64,000 nt of DNA, taken from assembly GCA_020809705.1 (NCBI GenBank), contig CP085832.1, positions 2,976,001 through 3,040,000 of the forward strand, written 5' to 3'. Source of the stretch: Calonectria ilicicola (lineage: Eukaryota; Ascomycota; Sordariomycetes; Hypocreales; Nectriaceae). Positions 9,817 to 21,500 of this stretch are shown here, one piece after another. Within the stretch, counting starts at the first letter, position 1. Each line of letters opens with the position of its first letter. Below the pieces are notes generated by a model, which was given only the letters and a program-made list of their open reading frames with translations, was not told the origin of the DNA and did no database searches. The translations under genes were made by a program, and so were the position numbers.

Positions 9817-12800
9817 ATGGCCAAGAAGGCGCGCCAGAGAATTAGCTATGGTAACCAGAGCTTCCTCCCCCTCGCACAATGCACTGCAAGCTGTCGCAGT
9901 TTTCCCATTTGCTTCTTTTAGCCATTCCATAGCTCTAAACCTCTGATGCGCTGACCGTGTCCCGTAGTTCTCGAGAACGCCAAATCCTCGGTTGGCGGCC
10001 ATCGCCTCGGCGTAAATGGTCTGGCAGTCGACAGCGACAACGCCATCCTGTAAGCCTGCTCGCACCATTTCCTACAGTAATCACTTGCCTCGGACTAACC
10101 CATTCACTTTTTCCCTAGTTACTCTGGCGGCCGAGACGGAATAGTATGCGCCTGGGACCTGAACCTCGACCTCAAACGCCGCAGCGATGTTGTCGACACC
10201 ACGCCCGCACCGTCAGATGACGACAAGACCAAGGCGAAACCGAAGCCCACGACCAAATTCCGGGCTCAGACCCACGCGCATATGCACTGGGTCAACGACA
10301 TTGGCCTCACCCACCATAATACCGCCCTCGTTTCCGCTTCCTCTGATCTAACCGTCAAGATATGGCGCCCCCATTCCGAGGAGGATAATACCCGCGCCGT
10401 GACAATTGGCGAGCATGCGGACTATGTCAAGTGTGTCGCTACCCCTCCCGCCGATATGGGCGTGAATTGGGTGGCCACGGGTGGTCTCGACCGCAAAATA
10501 TGCCTCTGGGATATTAACGGTGGTGGAAAGACTCTCGAAATCGACGTAAAGGGCGATGATATGGCGGAAAAGGGCTCCGTCTATGCTCTGCGTGTCGGTC
10601 GCAACATCATGGCCAGCGGTGGCCCCGAGAAAACGGTGCGCTTATATGACCCGCGAACCGGCTCCAAGGTATCCAAGCTCGTGGGTCACGTTGACAACAT
10701 TCGGTCCATCCTCATTGACGATGCCGGCGACACCATTCTCAGCGCCAGTGCCGATAAAACTATCAAGATGTGGAGCGTCAAGGGGGGTCGCTGCATGTAC
10801 ACATTTACCATGCATGATGAGAGTATCTGGTCACTTTTCTCAGATGATCCCAGGCTTGGTATCTTCTACAGTTCCGATCGAGCAGGTTTGGTTGCCAAGA
10901 CGGATGTTCGGGGCAGTTTGGAAGATATGGATGACGGACTCAGCATTGCCGTTGCTCAGGAGCACATTGGTGTAGGCAAGATTATCGCTGCTGGTGGTCA
11001 CCTCTGGACGGCTACGAATCGATCGTCGATCAACAGATGGGCCGACATCGATACCGACATAAACATTCAGCTTCCCGAAACCTATAGACACCAGAGAGCT
11101 ACGTCCAATTCTTCAAACAGGCCGCGGGAAACTTCTCCACCAGCTGTTAACGGAACTTCAAAGAAGGAAATCCCTGCAGAGTCTATCCTGCGCGTTTCCG
11201 CGGCCGCTGTCTTCCCATCACGAAACGCACCAGACGCCGAAACCAAGTCGAACAGTGAGACTGTGACGAGAAAGGGCTCGGTTGTTGTCGATCAACCAGA
11301 AACCGAAATCAAGCCCATCCATGATCAACCCGAAGAAACGATTGAGGGTCAGTTTGGACTTCTCAAACACAGATTGCTCAATGATAGGAGACGGGTTCTG
11401 ACTTTGGATACGGCCGGCGATGTGTTGCTCTGGGATCTCATCAAGGTATGTATGAAAATTTTCCCTCGGGAGAAATTTCTTCGCTAACCCGGCGGCGCAG
11501 TGTAAACCTATCCAAAGTTTTGGGAAGCAGCACTTGGAAGATGTAGAACAGCACGTAAATACTGTTGAAGCGGTGGCCCCTTGGTGCTCTATCGACATCA
11601 GCTCTGGAAACCTCACGGTTGTACTGGAGCCGTTCAATTGCTTTGATGCTGAAGTGTATGCCGACGAGCTTGATCTGGAAGACGCCGTCGAGTTTAGGGA
11701 TGACCAACGAAGTAAGTGACTGACAGGCCCTTACGTTTGAACAAAGCTCACATGCGTATTTCAGTTACTCTGGGGAAATGGATCCTTCGGTATCTGTTTG
11801 CTGACCTGATTGATGAGGAAATTCGGCGAGATGAGGCCTACCGACAAAAGCTCAACGAAGCGGTCGAGGTGAGAATAGCTGCAAGTGCAAATGATCCACA
11901 ATCCACAACTATTGAGGATTCGGATCAAGTCGCAACGCCAAAGGCCAGTGTATTGTTTCCTCCAACTCCAGGCTTGGCCATCGGTCTCGCAACGCCTGCC
12001 CTCATTCAATCATCGAATCTCCCCGGTGTCCCAGAGGATCAGTTGTCCGCGCCCATGAGCCCACTTGAAAAGAGAACGTCACATGCCAGTCGCCAATCCG
12101 TGGACAGGGAGGATTACTTTACACCCATCAACCCGGTGGAAACAGCCAGCAAGCCGGGAGTGACACCGCAAACACCTGCAACCACTGAAACAGCTGACCC
12201 CAAGACGTCGGTTGACGGAAGAGACACTGACAAGGATAAAGACAAGGACAAAGATAATGGTAAATCGCCGAGCACTCCCTTTGGCAAAAAGTTCCGCATG
12301 TCATTTGGAACCAAAAAGTTGGGACGGTCGGCGTCACAGGCGACCCAGGACAAGCCTGTCATTGTGGAGGAAAAAGCCGAAGAGTCAGAATCATCATCTG
12401 TACACGACAAGGAGGTCGATGACAGTTTCTTTGGCGTAATTCAAAAGATTCGCCAAGATTACGATAAGCATTTGACCGAGAACCCTGACAAGCTGGTCGA
12501 GACGGGCTTGGCTCCCAGTCTGCCCAACGACACTCCTGTCCTCAAACTTCCCCCCGGCACTAAGGTGGTCATCCAGGAAGAGACATCGGGCGGCAGTGCC
12601 AATATTTACCAGGGAACTGTCGAGCATGTGGGCAAGGATGCCGACTTTATCGAGCAAAAGGCACCCATGTGGCTAGGAGATGTCCTCTTGCAAAATCTGA
12701 TGCCATTCAAGGAATCAGTCAAGGTCTCGTTTGTGCTATATCCTGCAGACAGCAGCTTGCCCGCCATTTCTTCCGCCGATGGCAATAACAGATTGAATGC

Positions 12801-13200
12801 GAACCGCATGCTTCGTGTAAAGAAGATTCTGGCATACATTGCTGAAAGAATTGAGCCGCCATTGGAGGAAGAGGCCGAGCCGGATGCCCTCAAACCCGAA
12901 GAGTATTTAGATCTCTACTGCAATGAGCAGGTACGTTGATATTTGACGGACAATCTTTCCTGTCCGTGTTCATCTATAGCTAACTCCTTGTAGTTGCTAT
13001 CCCCGACGACCAGCTTGGCTGCGCTTCGCACACATGTCTGGAAAGGTGGTAACGACATCGTCCTCCATTACAAGACAAATGGTCGCAGAGAGCTTCGGCC
13101 CTTCCCGCCACCAACGGTCGCGAAGGTTGTCGAGGAGGAGGAGCCCGAGGAAACAGTCGCAGCCGAACCCGAAGCAGCAGCTAGTGCGCCAGCCTCGTAG
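9817..13200 (+). CDS. WD40-repeat protein of the WDR48/UAF1 (Bun107/Duf1) family
   Basis: Likely activating partner of a USP1/12/46-type deubiquitinase: WDR48 in animals, Bun107 in fission yeast, Duf1 in budding yeast. Six exons fit one frame of 1008 residues: 9817-9850, 9968-10049, 10119-11445, 11501-11711, 11765-12930, 12994-13200. The tiny first exon encodes [11 protein letters not shown] and joins to [20 protein letters not shown], the characteristic N-terminus. WD40 blades follow: [61 protein letters not shown], with a last blade [16 protein letters not shown] at the third intron. The C-terminal half contains [16 protein letters not shown] and WLGDVLLQN, as in the family's DUF3337 region. 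A DK repeat (12222-12260) lies in the variable linker. It is convergent with the SAM carrier, stop codons 350 bp apart. The three largest exons and the first intron phase leave little doubt. Confidence 0.95.
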
Positions 13201-13549
13201 CATGACTGAGTCTACGAAGTTTTCGATATTGGGTGTCTGTCCAGACTCGCCCATCTCTTGTTTTTCCTGTCTGCAAGATTCATGTGTTGCTTCCCCTGTT
13301 TCTCTTATGCATGTCGAGATAAAAGCACTCTCCATGTCATGGTTTTCCCTCAAAGCGTGTTACTCTATCCTTTTATATATACTTGTACATAGCCTCGACG
13401 TAATTGTACATATCATTATGGCTAAAAGTAGCCCACCGGATCCCTTTTTTTTAACTGCACATCCTTTTTAGATTCCAAGACACTCGTATCGTACACATGG
13501 TTGCGCATTACTTCGTTTTTTCGTTTTTTTTTTATCTTGTTCGTTTCGT
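13201..13549. other. Convergent 3' intergenic region
   Basis: Short T-rich spacer between the stop codons of the WDR48-like gene and the SAM carrier. It must hold both 3' untranslated regions, which may overlap. Long T runs at about 13446-13453 and 13515-13532 lie on the carrier's side. The 145-codon frame here is an accidental extension in another frame. Confidence 0.7.
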
Positions 13550-14392
13550 TCATGGGTTCTCTCGCGAAGTGCCGTTCATAGTATTGATAGCCCATTGGTA
13601 ACTTCCCAAGAAAATGGCACCGCCAATGGAAATCCATGTCACTCGCGGTGCGATGCCGGCAAAGAACGGCCTTGCTCCCTCCTCGCGAGCCATACGTCCA
13701 AACGTCTCCATAACAGAGACTCGCTCCTTGGACAGCATTACGCGGGTCTTGAGCACATCCAGCGGCGTCGTCAGAGCCGCAGCCACACCACCAGCCATGC
13801 TGCCGTACAAAGCGCTTTCGCCGGCCGAAACCTCGCGACCCCCGGGACGGCGGCGGCCCCAGGCTTTCATACCCTCCCACAGGGGGAATTGGATAACGGT
13901 AAAGGGCACTTCGCGAAAAACGGTGATGCCCCATCCACGGTATAGCTCGCGCCACATTGATCCCAGCCCGTGGGTACTGTAACGACTGAGGATTGCGCGC
14001 AGGGCGGCGGCCGACGAGCCGCCATGATGTCCGGCCTGAGCGCGCTGCTTGACGACCTCGGTGGGGACACGGATGGCGCAGGCGGCCACCTCTCCAGCGC
14101 TCGCGGCAATCATATGAGTTACGGGGCCATTGGCCAGCGGGCTGTCGGCCAGCAGGCCCTTGACGGACTCGTAGGTGCAGAAGAAGAAGGCGGCGCCGGG
14201 GGCGGACCCGACAATGGCGGAGCCAATGCCGCGGTAAATGCCCGAGAAGCCACCCGAGGGGAAGAAGCCGGCCTTGGACTGAAGCCGTGTCTTGAGCGTA
14301 TCGAGCGGGAAGAGCGAGAGATCGACGGTCGTTCCGGCGAGGGCACCTGCCAGGAGGGCCGATTGGAAGGTAGGGTTTTGAGTCGACGACAT
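13550..14392 (-). CDS. PET8: Mitochondrial S-adenosylmethionine carrier (Pet8/SAMC type)
   Basis: Inner-membrane carrier that imports S-adenosylmethionine into the matrix in exchange for S-adenosylhomocysteine. A single exon of 280 residues shows three mitochondrial-carrier repeats with signatures PLDTLKTRLQS (about residue 28), PTEVVKQRAQA (about 108) and PLDVLKTRVML (about 205). Specific SAMC-like features are the short N-terminus before SALLAGALAGTTVDL, GGFSGIYRGIGSAIVGSAPGAA, and the second-repeat FREVPFTVIQFPLWE. Length is normal. The start at 14392 begins MSSTQNPTFQ, directly before the first membrane segment, as usual for carriers without a cleaved presequence. Transport specificity is by family similarity. 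Confidence 0.93.
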   Translation of the reverse strand: MSSTQNPTFQSALLAGALAGTTVDLSLFPLDTLKTRLQSKAGFFPSGGFSGIYRGIGSAIVGSAPGAAFFFCTYESVKGLLADSPLANGPVTHMIAASAGEVAACAIRVPTEVVKQRAQAGHHGGSSAAALRAILSRYSTHGLGSMWRELYRGWGITVFREVPFTVIQFPLWEGMKAWGRRRPGGREVSAGESALYGSMAGGVAAALTTPLDVLKTRVMLSKERVSVMETFGRMAREEGARPFFAGIAPRVTWISIGGAIFLGSYQWAINTMNGTSRENP

Positions 14393-15386
14393 TGATGCGA
14401 AGGATTATCGGGTGTGGTGTTGTATGTGTGTGTGTATGTATAAAATTCCTTCGGCGAAAGGAGGAGGGGGATGGGGCTAAGTAATTCTCTAGGTCGCCGC
14501 GATTGTCATGGAAGGAGAGCGGCCGAGATAGGCCTCGGGAGAGCGAATTGACGGCTCAATGGGTGAGGGGGAGGGACGGCAGCGAAAAGAGTCGTTGATA
14601 TCGGAGACCGACCGGGATCGGCGGGAAAATTCCATGGAGGAGGAGGGCGAGAGCTCCGCAAGCTGTCTTATCGATAAGCCGGCCGTGATTCGGTGTCGCG
14701 TGCCGAAATGCGGTTACCCTATACCTTTAGGCATAATATCGATTTTGGGGGGAATCAATTATCAACTATGATGATTCTCGGTAAGACAGCATCTTTAATA
14801 ACACGTGCAGATTGATAGAGCTTTCTATCAGACCTTTTGAGGGCACCTTAGAGTTGTGCCATTCACGTCCATACGAGAGTTAATTGTATGGTACAGTTGC
14901 TATTACTAACAAACAGTACCAATGATTGTAAAACCGATTTGTATTGATAGGTGCCACAAGGGTGAACTGACGCGCAGATTTTAAACACAGAGCAAATATC
15001 CCACAGGGCGTGCGCTCTCATACCGGTTTCCTCTCTATTGGTAGCTTTGAGGCGAAGTAGGAGCCTAATTTACGTTCCAAATGATTTAATACTCCAATTT
15101 TGAAGAAACCCCCCCCTCCTCTCCCCCACCAAAAGAACCATGGGTCCAATGTAACTCTCCAATATATCTTGCATTCAAAAAGTCCAGCTCGGCAGCAGGG
15201 ATCGCACGGGACCCAACAAACCAGATAATCTCGTTCAACCCCCCTCCCCTGGGTGTAATGTTTGATGCGTTGGTTATTTGTTTTTTTTTTTTTTTTGGGC
15301 AACGCGCAGTGAACCCGGCACACCCCAGTCCCTGTTCACGAACCGGGTCCGTGTTAACCTTGAAGACGCGCCAGCGTGTACGGAGA

Positions 15387-15437
<51 letters not shown>

Positions 15438-15635
15438 ATGAACCAACAATAGAAGCGGGAAGCCTGCCTGCGAGGCCATCCAACTCGGCGAGGCTAAAAA
15501 TAAACGAGATCAAACAAATGTACACGCGAACCCACCCAACCTGTTTTTAATGAGGCTCCTCTTCCCCATCGACATATCAAACGCCAATAAAGGAATGTGG
15601 TTTTTCATCTCGTCCACTGCTACCCAACCTCTCAA
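14393..15635. other. Intergenic region with a GT microsatellite
   Basis: Holds the upstream region of the SAM carrier (purine-rich for ~250 bases) and the 3' flank of the small mitochondrial gene. Bases 14750-15050 are AT-rich. A poly-T run occurs near 15281-15296 and a (GT)n run at 15389-15432. No gene is supported. Confidence 0.6.
15389..15432. repeat. (TG)n dinucleotide microsatellite
   Basis: Uninterrupted alternating T and G for 44 bases (22 units). It lies about 200 bp past the stop codon of the small mitochondrial gene. Likely length-polymorphic between isolates. Confidence 0.95.
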
Positions 15636-16031
15636 TCAAAGGTTGTGCCCCATGCTGGTCCCTCCCCTGGACGTCTCCTCGGCATGTTTCTTCGTCCGTT
15701 CCTGCAGGCGGCTGATGTCCTCGGGGCCCGCCTTGGCGGCGCGGTCCGCCTTTACAGCCTCCTCGCTGTCCGATGCGAGTTCAGGCTTCCAGTGACCCTT
15801 GCCGCGTTTCTGCTTGCTGAGCGAGTCCTGCTTGTGGCGGTCGTAGTCGATGTTTGATTCTGTCCCTAACCGTTAGATAACTTAAACATGCTTGAACGGG
15901 GTAGTGGACATACGGCTTGACGACTCTTTCAGGTTCAGTCTGAAACTAGTAGAGGAAAAAGCTCGCGGCCCGGCAACTATGCTGCCTACGTGGATGGCAC
16001 GCATGGCCAATGATGATCTGATTGACATCAT
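15636..16031 (-). CDS. Small conserved mitochondrial-type protein, two exons
   Basis: A 113-residue protein missed by unspliced ORF searches. Exon 1 is 15914-16031 and exon 2 is 15636-15859. The 54 bp intron 15860-15913 has a GTATGT donor, TCTAAC branch point and ACAG acceptor, and the joined frame is exact (342 nt). The N-terminus MMSIRSSLAMRAIHVGSIV is basic and lacks acids, then GPRAFSSTSF resembles a mitochondrial processing site, so matrix import is likely. The mature part contains NIDYDRHKQDSLSKQK, GKGHWKPELASDSEEAVKAD and a charged helix-like tail ending SMGHNL. I recall this NIDYDRHKQDSL / GHWKPELASDSEEA pattern from uncharacterised ascomycete proteins. No enzymatic motif is visible and no function is proposed. 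Two adjacent in-frame ATGs begin it; either could start. Confidence 0.85.
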
Positions 16032-17880
16032 ACTGTGACTGGGTTTTGGGAGAGAGAGAAGATGTTAATGACTTGGGGATGAAGATGTGGACATATACAG
16101 AGTATTCATTCAAGTGTTCAGTCTGCGAGAGACAATGACGATTGATTTACAAAATGAGGCAGCAATGGAAGATCAGATATACAAAATACAAAATACCAAA
16201 AAATACACAGTTCCAACCATTACGTCTTCCATTCTGTGTTGCAATTGCCTCATCATTTATTCAAACGTGACGTCACCACCATCATCACCATGAGTGACCA
16301 TCTCCATATCTCCAGTTTTAACCACGGATCATTACTACCCTGAGCTTGACGAGGAAACTGATCTTCGGGCAATTCAAAATGGTTGGACAGTGAAGAGGCA
16401 CAAATGGCACATGCTTGAAACGTTAACAATGTGTCAAGGACTCGTGAGGTGGGTGGCACAGATCGAGGACTAACATCACCAACCTGACATCACGATAAGC
16501 TTTTACTACAATCATCCCCAAGTAACACAATGACAGGACATATACAAAACACACCGTCAAATTACATGGAAGCACATAGTCAAAAGACATCACAAAGTAC
16601 AAGGCACAGAAATAATTATTCGAACATCGTATATTCTCATGTCGCAGCTCTCTCGCCGCAGTTATCGCAACCATACGCGCCATTTCCCAGTTAACAATAG
16701 CCACATCCATAGTTAACCCATTGCAAAACCAGGCACGAGGGCCCTTTGATCCCAAAAACCAACCCGCAACTTAGATCATGTCATAGCCAACCGCCCAACA
16801 CTCCAATTGTTTGCAAGAGAGCAGATCTGCTTCCCAGAACGAGACAACCCAGCAACGCTGTTCATCCAAAAACCACCAAATGTGACCGTCCCGCTCGGGA
16901 ATCTGACCAAACAAAAAAGAATAATAAAAAAATGAAAAAGACAAAAAAACGAGGACAAATATATAAGGTCGCCCCGAAGTGGTACAAAGAAAGAAGAATC
17001 GGACAAGACCCTTTTCCCGTTCGTTTGCAGCAACGGATCAAACCGAAAATTCGACCCAACTCCCCATGATTCCCAATAAACCTCGAACCTTCAGAGGTCT
17101 TGCAAAAAACATGACACCGTCGTCTCGATCCGACCACCGCCCAAACATTTCCCAAAATGCGACCAGACAAAATAAACACCCGAAATCCCCGCTCGTGAAA
17201 AGCACTCCTTCTATGTGTTTCTTTTTCTTCTTATGACTTCATGAACCCATGACCGCGATGAGAAAGAAGACATTTTGGTTAATATGGGGAGGCCACCTTT
17301 GCGTCCCGTGTAACAAAATAAAGATGCCGAAATCAGAAACCCGTCCACGTCCAAACACCTATGCAATGACGTCTTGAAATGCAAAACCGCGAAAAACGCC
17401 CTTTTCGTGCCTAACATCCTCATCTTGAGAAGCGGACACTGACCCATAGGTGTGGTATTTGATTTGTTGCAATAAACAAGAAAAACCAAAAACAGAAGAA
17501 ATTGGTATCGATCTTTCTCATGCCGCGCCGATTGTATCCTCATAGAAACTTGTTGGTAAAAACAAGGGAGTATGTCAATTAAGGATTTTTATACAGGGTA
17601 TGGGGGGAGAAAAAATGTGGTGGTATATGTCGGAGATGTTGTCGCCAACAGTATTGGGGCCAGTTGCATCAAGCAGCCGGCACCCACAATAAGCCTCGAG
17701 GAACCCAGCCCGCAAGAGAAGATGATGCCATTTCAAGCCTTGGTCAATCGGTGTGCCCGCCAAGATGAACAGTTGCCAAGAAAGAATGGACAATAATTCT
17801 ACAGATCAAGATGCATCGCCGAGGAGACGACGCCCGAACAGACCCGGCATCCCACAGGGACGCGGGCGGCCCGGAAGCGT
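16032..17880. other. Intergenic region, no gene seen
   Basis: A/C-rich on the plus strand with short frames only. The part near 17880 should be the 3' untranslated region of the next minus-strand gene; the part near 16032 is the promoter of the small mitochondrial gene. Nothing else could be recognised. Confidence 0.5.
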
Positions 17881-18507
17881 CTACCATCGGCGAGTCATAG
17901 ACTGCTGCATCCTGCCAGGCGACACGGATTGAGGAGGGCTTGACATGGTAATACCAGTGGCGGGGTTGATGATGGGGATAGCATTGCGGCCGCGTGTAGC
18001 CGAAGGCTGGTGAAGCTTCATGCTGGGCTGGGGCTGGTAGCTGGGAGGAATGAAAGCAGGAGAGGTAGAGTTGAGAGAGAAGCCAGGAGTGATGGTCTGG
18101 GGTTGTTGGGTAGGAGAAGAGTCGGGAGAGTTGCTGGCTAGTGAAGAGCGCTCCGAGGCACTGGAGATAGACACCAACTGAAGGAAGGGGTCAGAGATAT
18201 CCAAGGAAGAAGGGGTGCTATATGCGCTGGCGGTGAAACTCACGTCGCTCTCAGTCAACAGGTTGGGGCAGAACTCCATGTCGTCCTCAAGATCGAAGGA
18301 GCGGCTGGTCTCAAACCTCGAGCGGAAAGCATTGAGGGCGACCGAGTCATTGAGCTCCTTCATGCTGCGAACACCGCGAAACTGGCGCTGAGCATTCTGA
18401 GAGACGGAGAGGCGGGGTGCGCGACGATTTCGGCCTCCATGGTGGTTGTGCGACACGGGAGCGGGGTGCGCAGGGTGGTTGTGGTTGTAGTTGTAGTATG
18501 CAGACAT
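17881..18507 (-). CDS. Conserved ascomycete protein of unknown function, low-complexity
   Basis: A 208-residue protein from the ATG at 18507 (MSAYYNYNHNH). An in-frame ATG at 18582 would add 25 residues, but the extension looks like leader sequence. Visible: a Tyr/Asn/His-rich start, a basic stretch GGRNRRAPRLSVSQNAQRQF, the motif FRGVRSMKEL, an acidic patch SFDLEDDMEFCPNLLTESD, then Ser/Pro/Gln-rich sequence and a basic end (SMTRRW). I recognise this arrangement from unnamed Sordariomycete proteins but know no function. The mixture of a basic patch, acidic patch and disorder would fit a regulatory adaptor, which is speculation. It is transcribed from the side of an unusually long gene-free region. 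Confidence 0.72.
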   Translation of the reverse strand: MSAYYNYNHNHPAHPAPVSHNHHGGRNRRAPRLSVSQNAQRQFRGVRSMKELNDSVALNAFRSRFETSRSFDLEDDMEFCPNLLTESDVSFTASAYSTPSSLDISDPFLQLVSISSASERSSLASNSPDSSPTQQPQTITPGFSLNSTSPAFIPPSYQPQPSMKLHQPSATRGRNAIPIINPATGITMSSPPQSVSPGRMQQSMTRRW

Positions 18508-21500
18508 TATGACGGTATGATGGCTGTGGTGCGGTGTTGTCGCGAAAGTGTGGGCGAGGGAACCAGGTTGCGAAAGCGCCAAAGTGGAAAGCCGAGAGTG
18601 GAAAATCCGGAATAATGCGGGATTAATGCGATGGTCGGAAACACAAGCAAAAGCAATGCGATTGTGTGTTTGTTACTTCGTGATGGGCAAACGGAGCGCC
18701 AGCGTCACTAAATGATTTTATATTTTCGTTGGTGGTGGTAGGAGGAGGAGTGGGAGGTAGGTTGAGAGCAGTGTAAAAATGATGGCGGAAAGTTGTGCGT
18801 TAAGTTGACGGAGTGGATGGGATTGAATTGTGGGAAGCGAAGCGAAGCGAGGCAGGTACGAGGGGCGAGGTGACAAGCGGATGATAAGTGGGAGGAAGGC
18901 ATCGGAGACGGCGGGCGGCGGGTTTTGTTGGTTGGGACGCTTGGGGAGACTTGGGGAGACCTGGAAGGCTAGGGGGTCCACATGTGTCCCACACGGTTCC
19001 CACTTGGCGCGCCAGGGTGTGCCAGGATACGGCAGGATCCTGGACAAGAGATGAGGGTGGGACCCGCATCCAGCGAATCAGCGCACGCAAACGGCAAGCC
19101 TATCGGCCTCGCCACCGCCAGGTGATTGGGCTGGCGCGCATTAAGCTAGCACCCTTTTGGTCTAGCATGCGCCACTGTGTAATATATGGTGGCATGCTGG
19201 TGGCCCCGCTGGGGGATTGTCCGCCGTGAGCGGTACAGTGGCGACCCGCTGGTCGCGGACGGTGTCGCAGGAGTGTCCGGGGCCCAAGCATCTCTGGGTT
19301 CTGCTAGCAGCTAGTGTCTGCAGTACCTTGAAAACGCATGGTTGGCGCGCGAGGCCCTCGGTACCCGCTACACTGCAGCTATCTAATCTCGTGCCACGGG
19401 GCACCATCCTTTCTCCTACGCGCCCAGTGCTGGCTTCGGCGGCCTCGGGGGCACCCCCAGCGACTTTCATTCCAGTGGCTATCACTTGACCGCACCCGAG
19501 CTTTGCCCCAGTGGGCTTGCGGTGGGTGGTCCAGTGGCCCAGCGAGGAGCCCTCCAGTGGATTCTCCAGCATTCAACAAGGCGTCCCATTGTGCGTTTTC
19601 AGCATTAACTGTCAGTGGGGACTGGATAACGCGGTGTGAGTTTGAGTGCGTGTAAAGTGAACTGGGAGGTGTGACTCGCACAATGAATGGGCTGTCTGAA
19701 CGTTTTTTTTTTTTTTCTTTGCCCATCCATGGATTCGGTGCAAAAATAGCTAGACACCACCCTCCCTCCAGCCAGCCTCACTGACCGCCCACAGAGTTGT
19801 ACCCAACGGCACCAATATGAAAGCTGTGCGTGTGCGGATGTACGTGTGTGCGTGTGTGCGTGTGTGTTTGCACATAGCATGCACCCACGCGTGCCTTTGT
19901 TGACATCCCATCCCCAAAATGGATCATCATAACATTCGACATTTTACTTTAGCAGGCTATTTTCAGGGGATAGGAGCTCTCGGCCTCGGAAGGGCCCTCG
20001 CACCATCAGCTGGCCTTCAGGCGAGAGCCATTCTACAGTGCAATCTGAAATTTAGCAGAACAGCCAGCCTCAGGCACCGTCGAGTCCGCGTGCATTGTTC
20101 CCCATTTCCCACGCCCTGTAGCCTGTGTCAGCGCCAGCCGCAAGCCCACCTCGCGCCCCTTCCACTCACAGTGCCCGGCCCCCATCAGGCCTACGTAGAC
20201 GCCATTTCCCTTCTGGACTGGACTTTCTGGGGGTGCTGTGATTGGGTTATAGGGGCGCTGTTTGTTGACATGCTGGAGATTGTTATTATCCACCACCGCG
20301 TGAGCGTGAGGAGCGGCATGCGTTTCTGCTTTTGCGACTGCAAATCTCCGTTTGAACACTGCCCCTGGGCCCCGCACATTATTCGCGGTATGGCTGGCCT
20401 CGGCTGTCTTGTCGGAGGCTGTCTCTGTTTGATTCTGGAACAGACATTGGCAAAGGAGCCGAGAGGATGGGATGGGATGGTTGCACACGGTGCAGACACA
20501 AGGTGTCAAATGCGCTGCAGTTTACCCTAAACCGAGCACCTTTCGAGAACTTGTGTTCCGTGCCGGGGGGACCAACGTTGCCCGCGAACAGTGCATTGAA
20601 CAGAGTGCAGTGCCGAAACCCAATCCTGGGCCACTCCACCTTGATCCCGGCCGCCGTGGTCGGTCTAGACCCGAACGGTGAACCTTGCTGGATCCTGCCT
20701 CCAACCTTCTAAAACGCTTTCTGTTCTGCATGTCGGTCGGTCGCGAGGCGGGCTGGGCAGGGCAGGGCAGGACGGGCGTGAGTGGTGGGTGGTGGGTGGT
20801 GGGTGGTGGGTGCGCCGCACCGTGGTTGCGACCAAGTGAGGCAGTGGGCGTTAGCACCTGGTAGCACCCCCGGACCACTGACGACTCCCAGTGACGAGTG
20901 CTGGTCATGGAGGGTGGCGAACCACTGTGACTGGGCGGACTGCACTGTGGACTGTGTGGAGTGGGCTGGTGGATGCTTGACTTCTCAGGGCTGGCGGCGA
21001 GTGTGTCAACGGGCGCCTGGGGCATGGATCAGAGGTAAACGTGGCGGCTGGAAAAGGGCCTCGTTTTCTTTGCGCACTGTGGGGGTGAAGAGCGAGCGCA
21101 GATCGCGTGTCTTACCCGTCCTCCGATTCCTGTCGAATTGACCTTGACAATCGCGGACAGGATCGCTGGGTTGTGTCAGGCGCATTGTTGACCTTGATAG
21201 CCTAGCACACCCTCTTCTTTGTTCTTTTTTGTCTCGACTCCCAATACCTGTCAGCCCCGAAGTCTCTCTTTCTGACACAGGCACACGCTAAACGAGTGTG
21301 TCCAGTATGTGTCCGTGTGTTAAGCCTGGTTCTGGGTTGTGACGAGCCGTGGCCCTGTACAGTAGTGGGCAATAATAATAGGTGGCAGGCAGGTTGTGGC
21401 AGTTCGTTTTAGCCTCCCACCAACCCCTCCAGCTTTTCCAAGGAAAGAAACCACCCTCCTCGATTGAGTTGTCTCTGCCTCGCCTTTGCTTTGCCTCTTG

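Noticed and set aside
13034..13471. 145-codon plus-strand frame after the WDR48-like gene
   Set aside because: It overlaps the last WDR48 exon in another frame and runs into the 3' region. No domain.
19919..20530. 203-codon frame in the gene-free tract
   Set aside because: Cys/His/Pro-rich low-complexity translation with no motif, overlapped by antisense frames of equal length.
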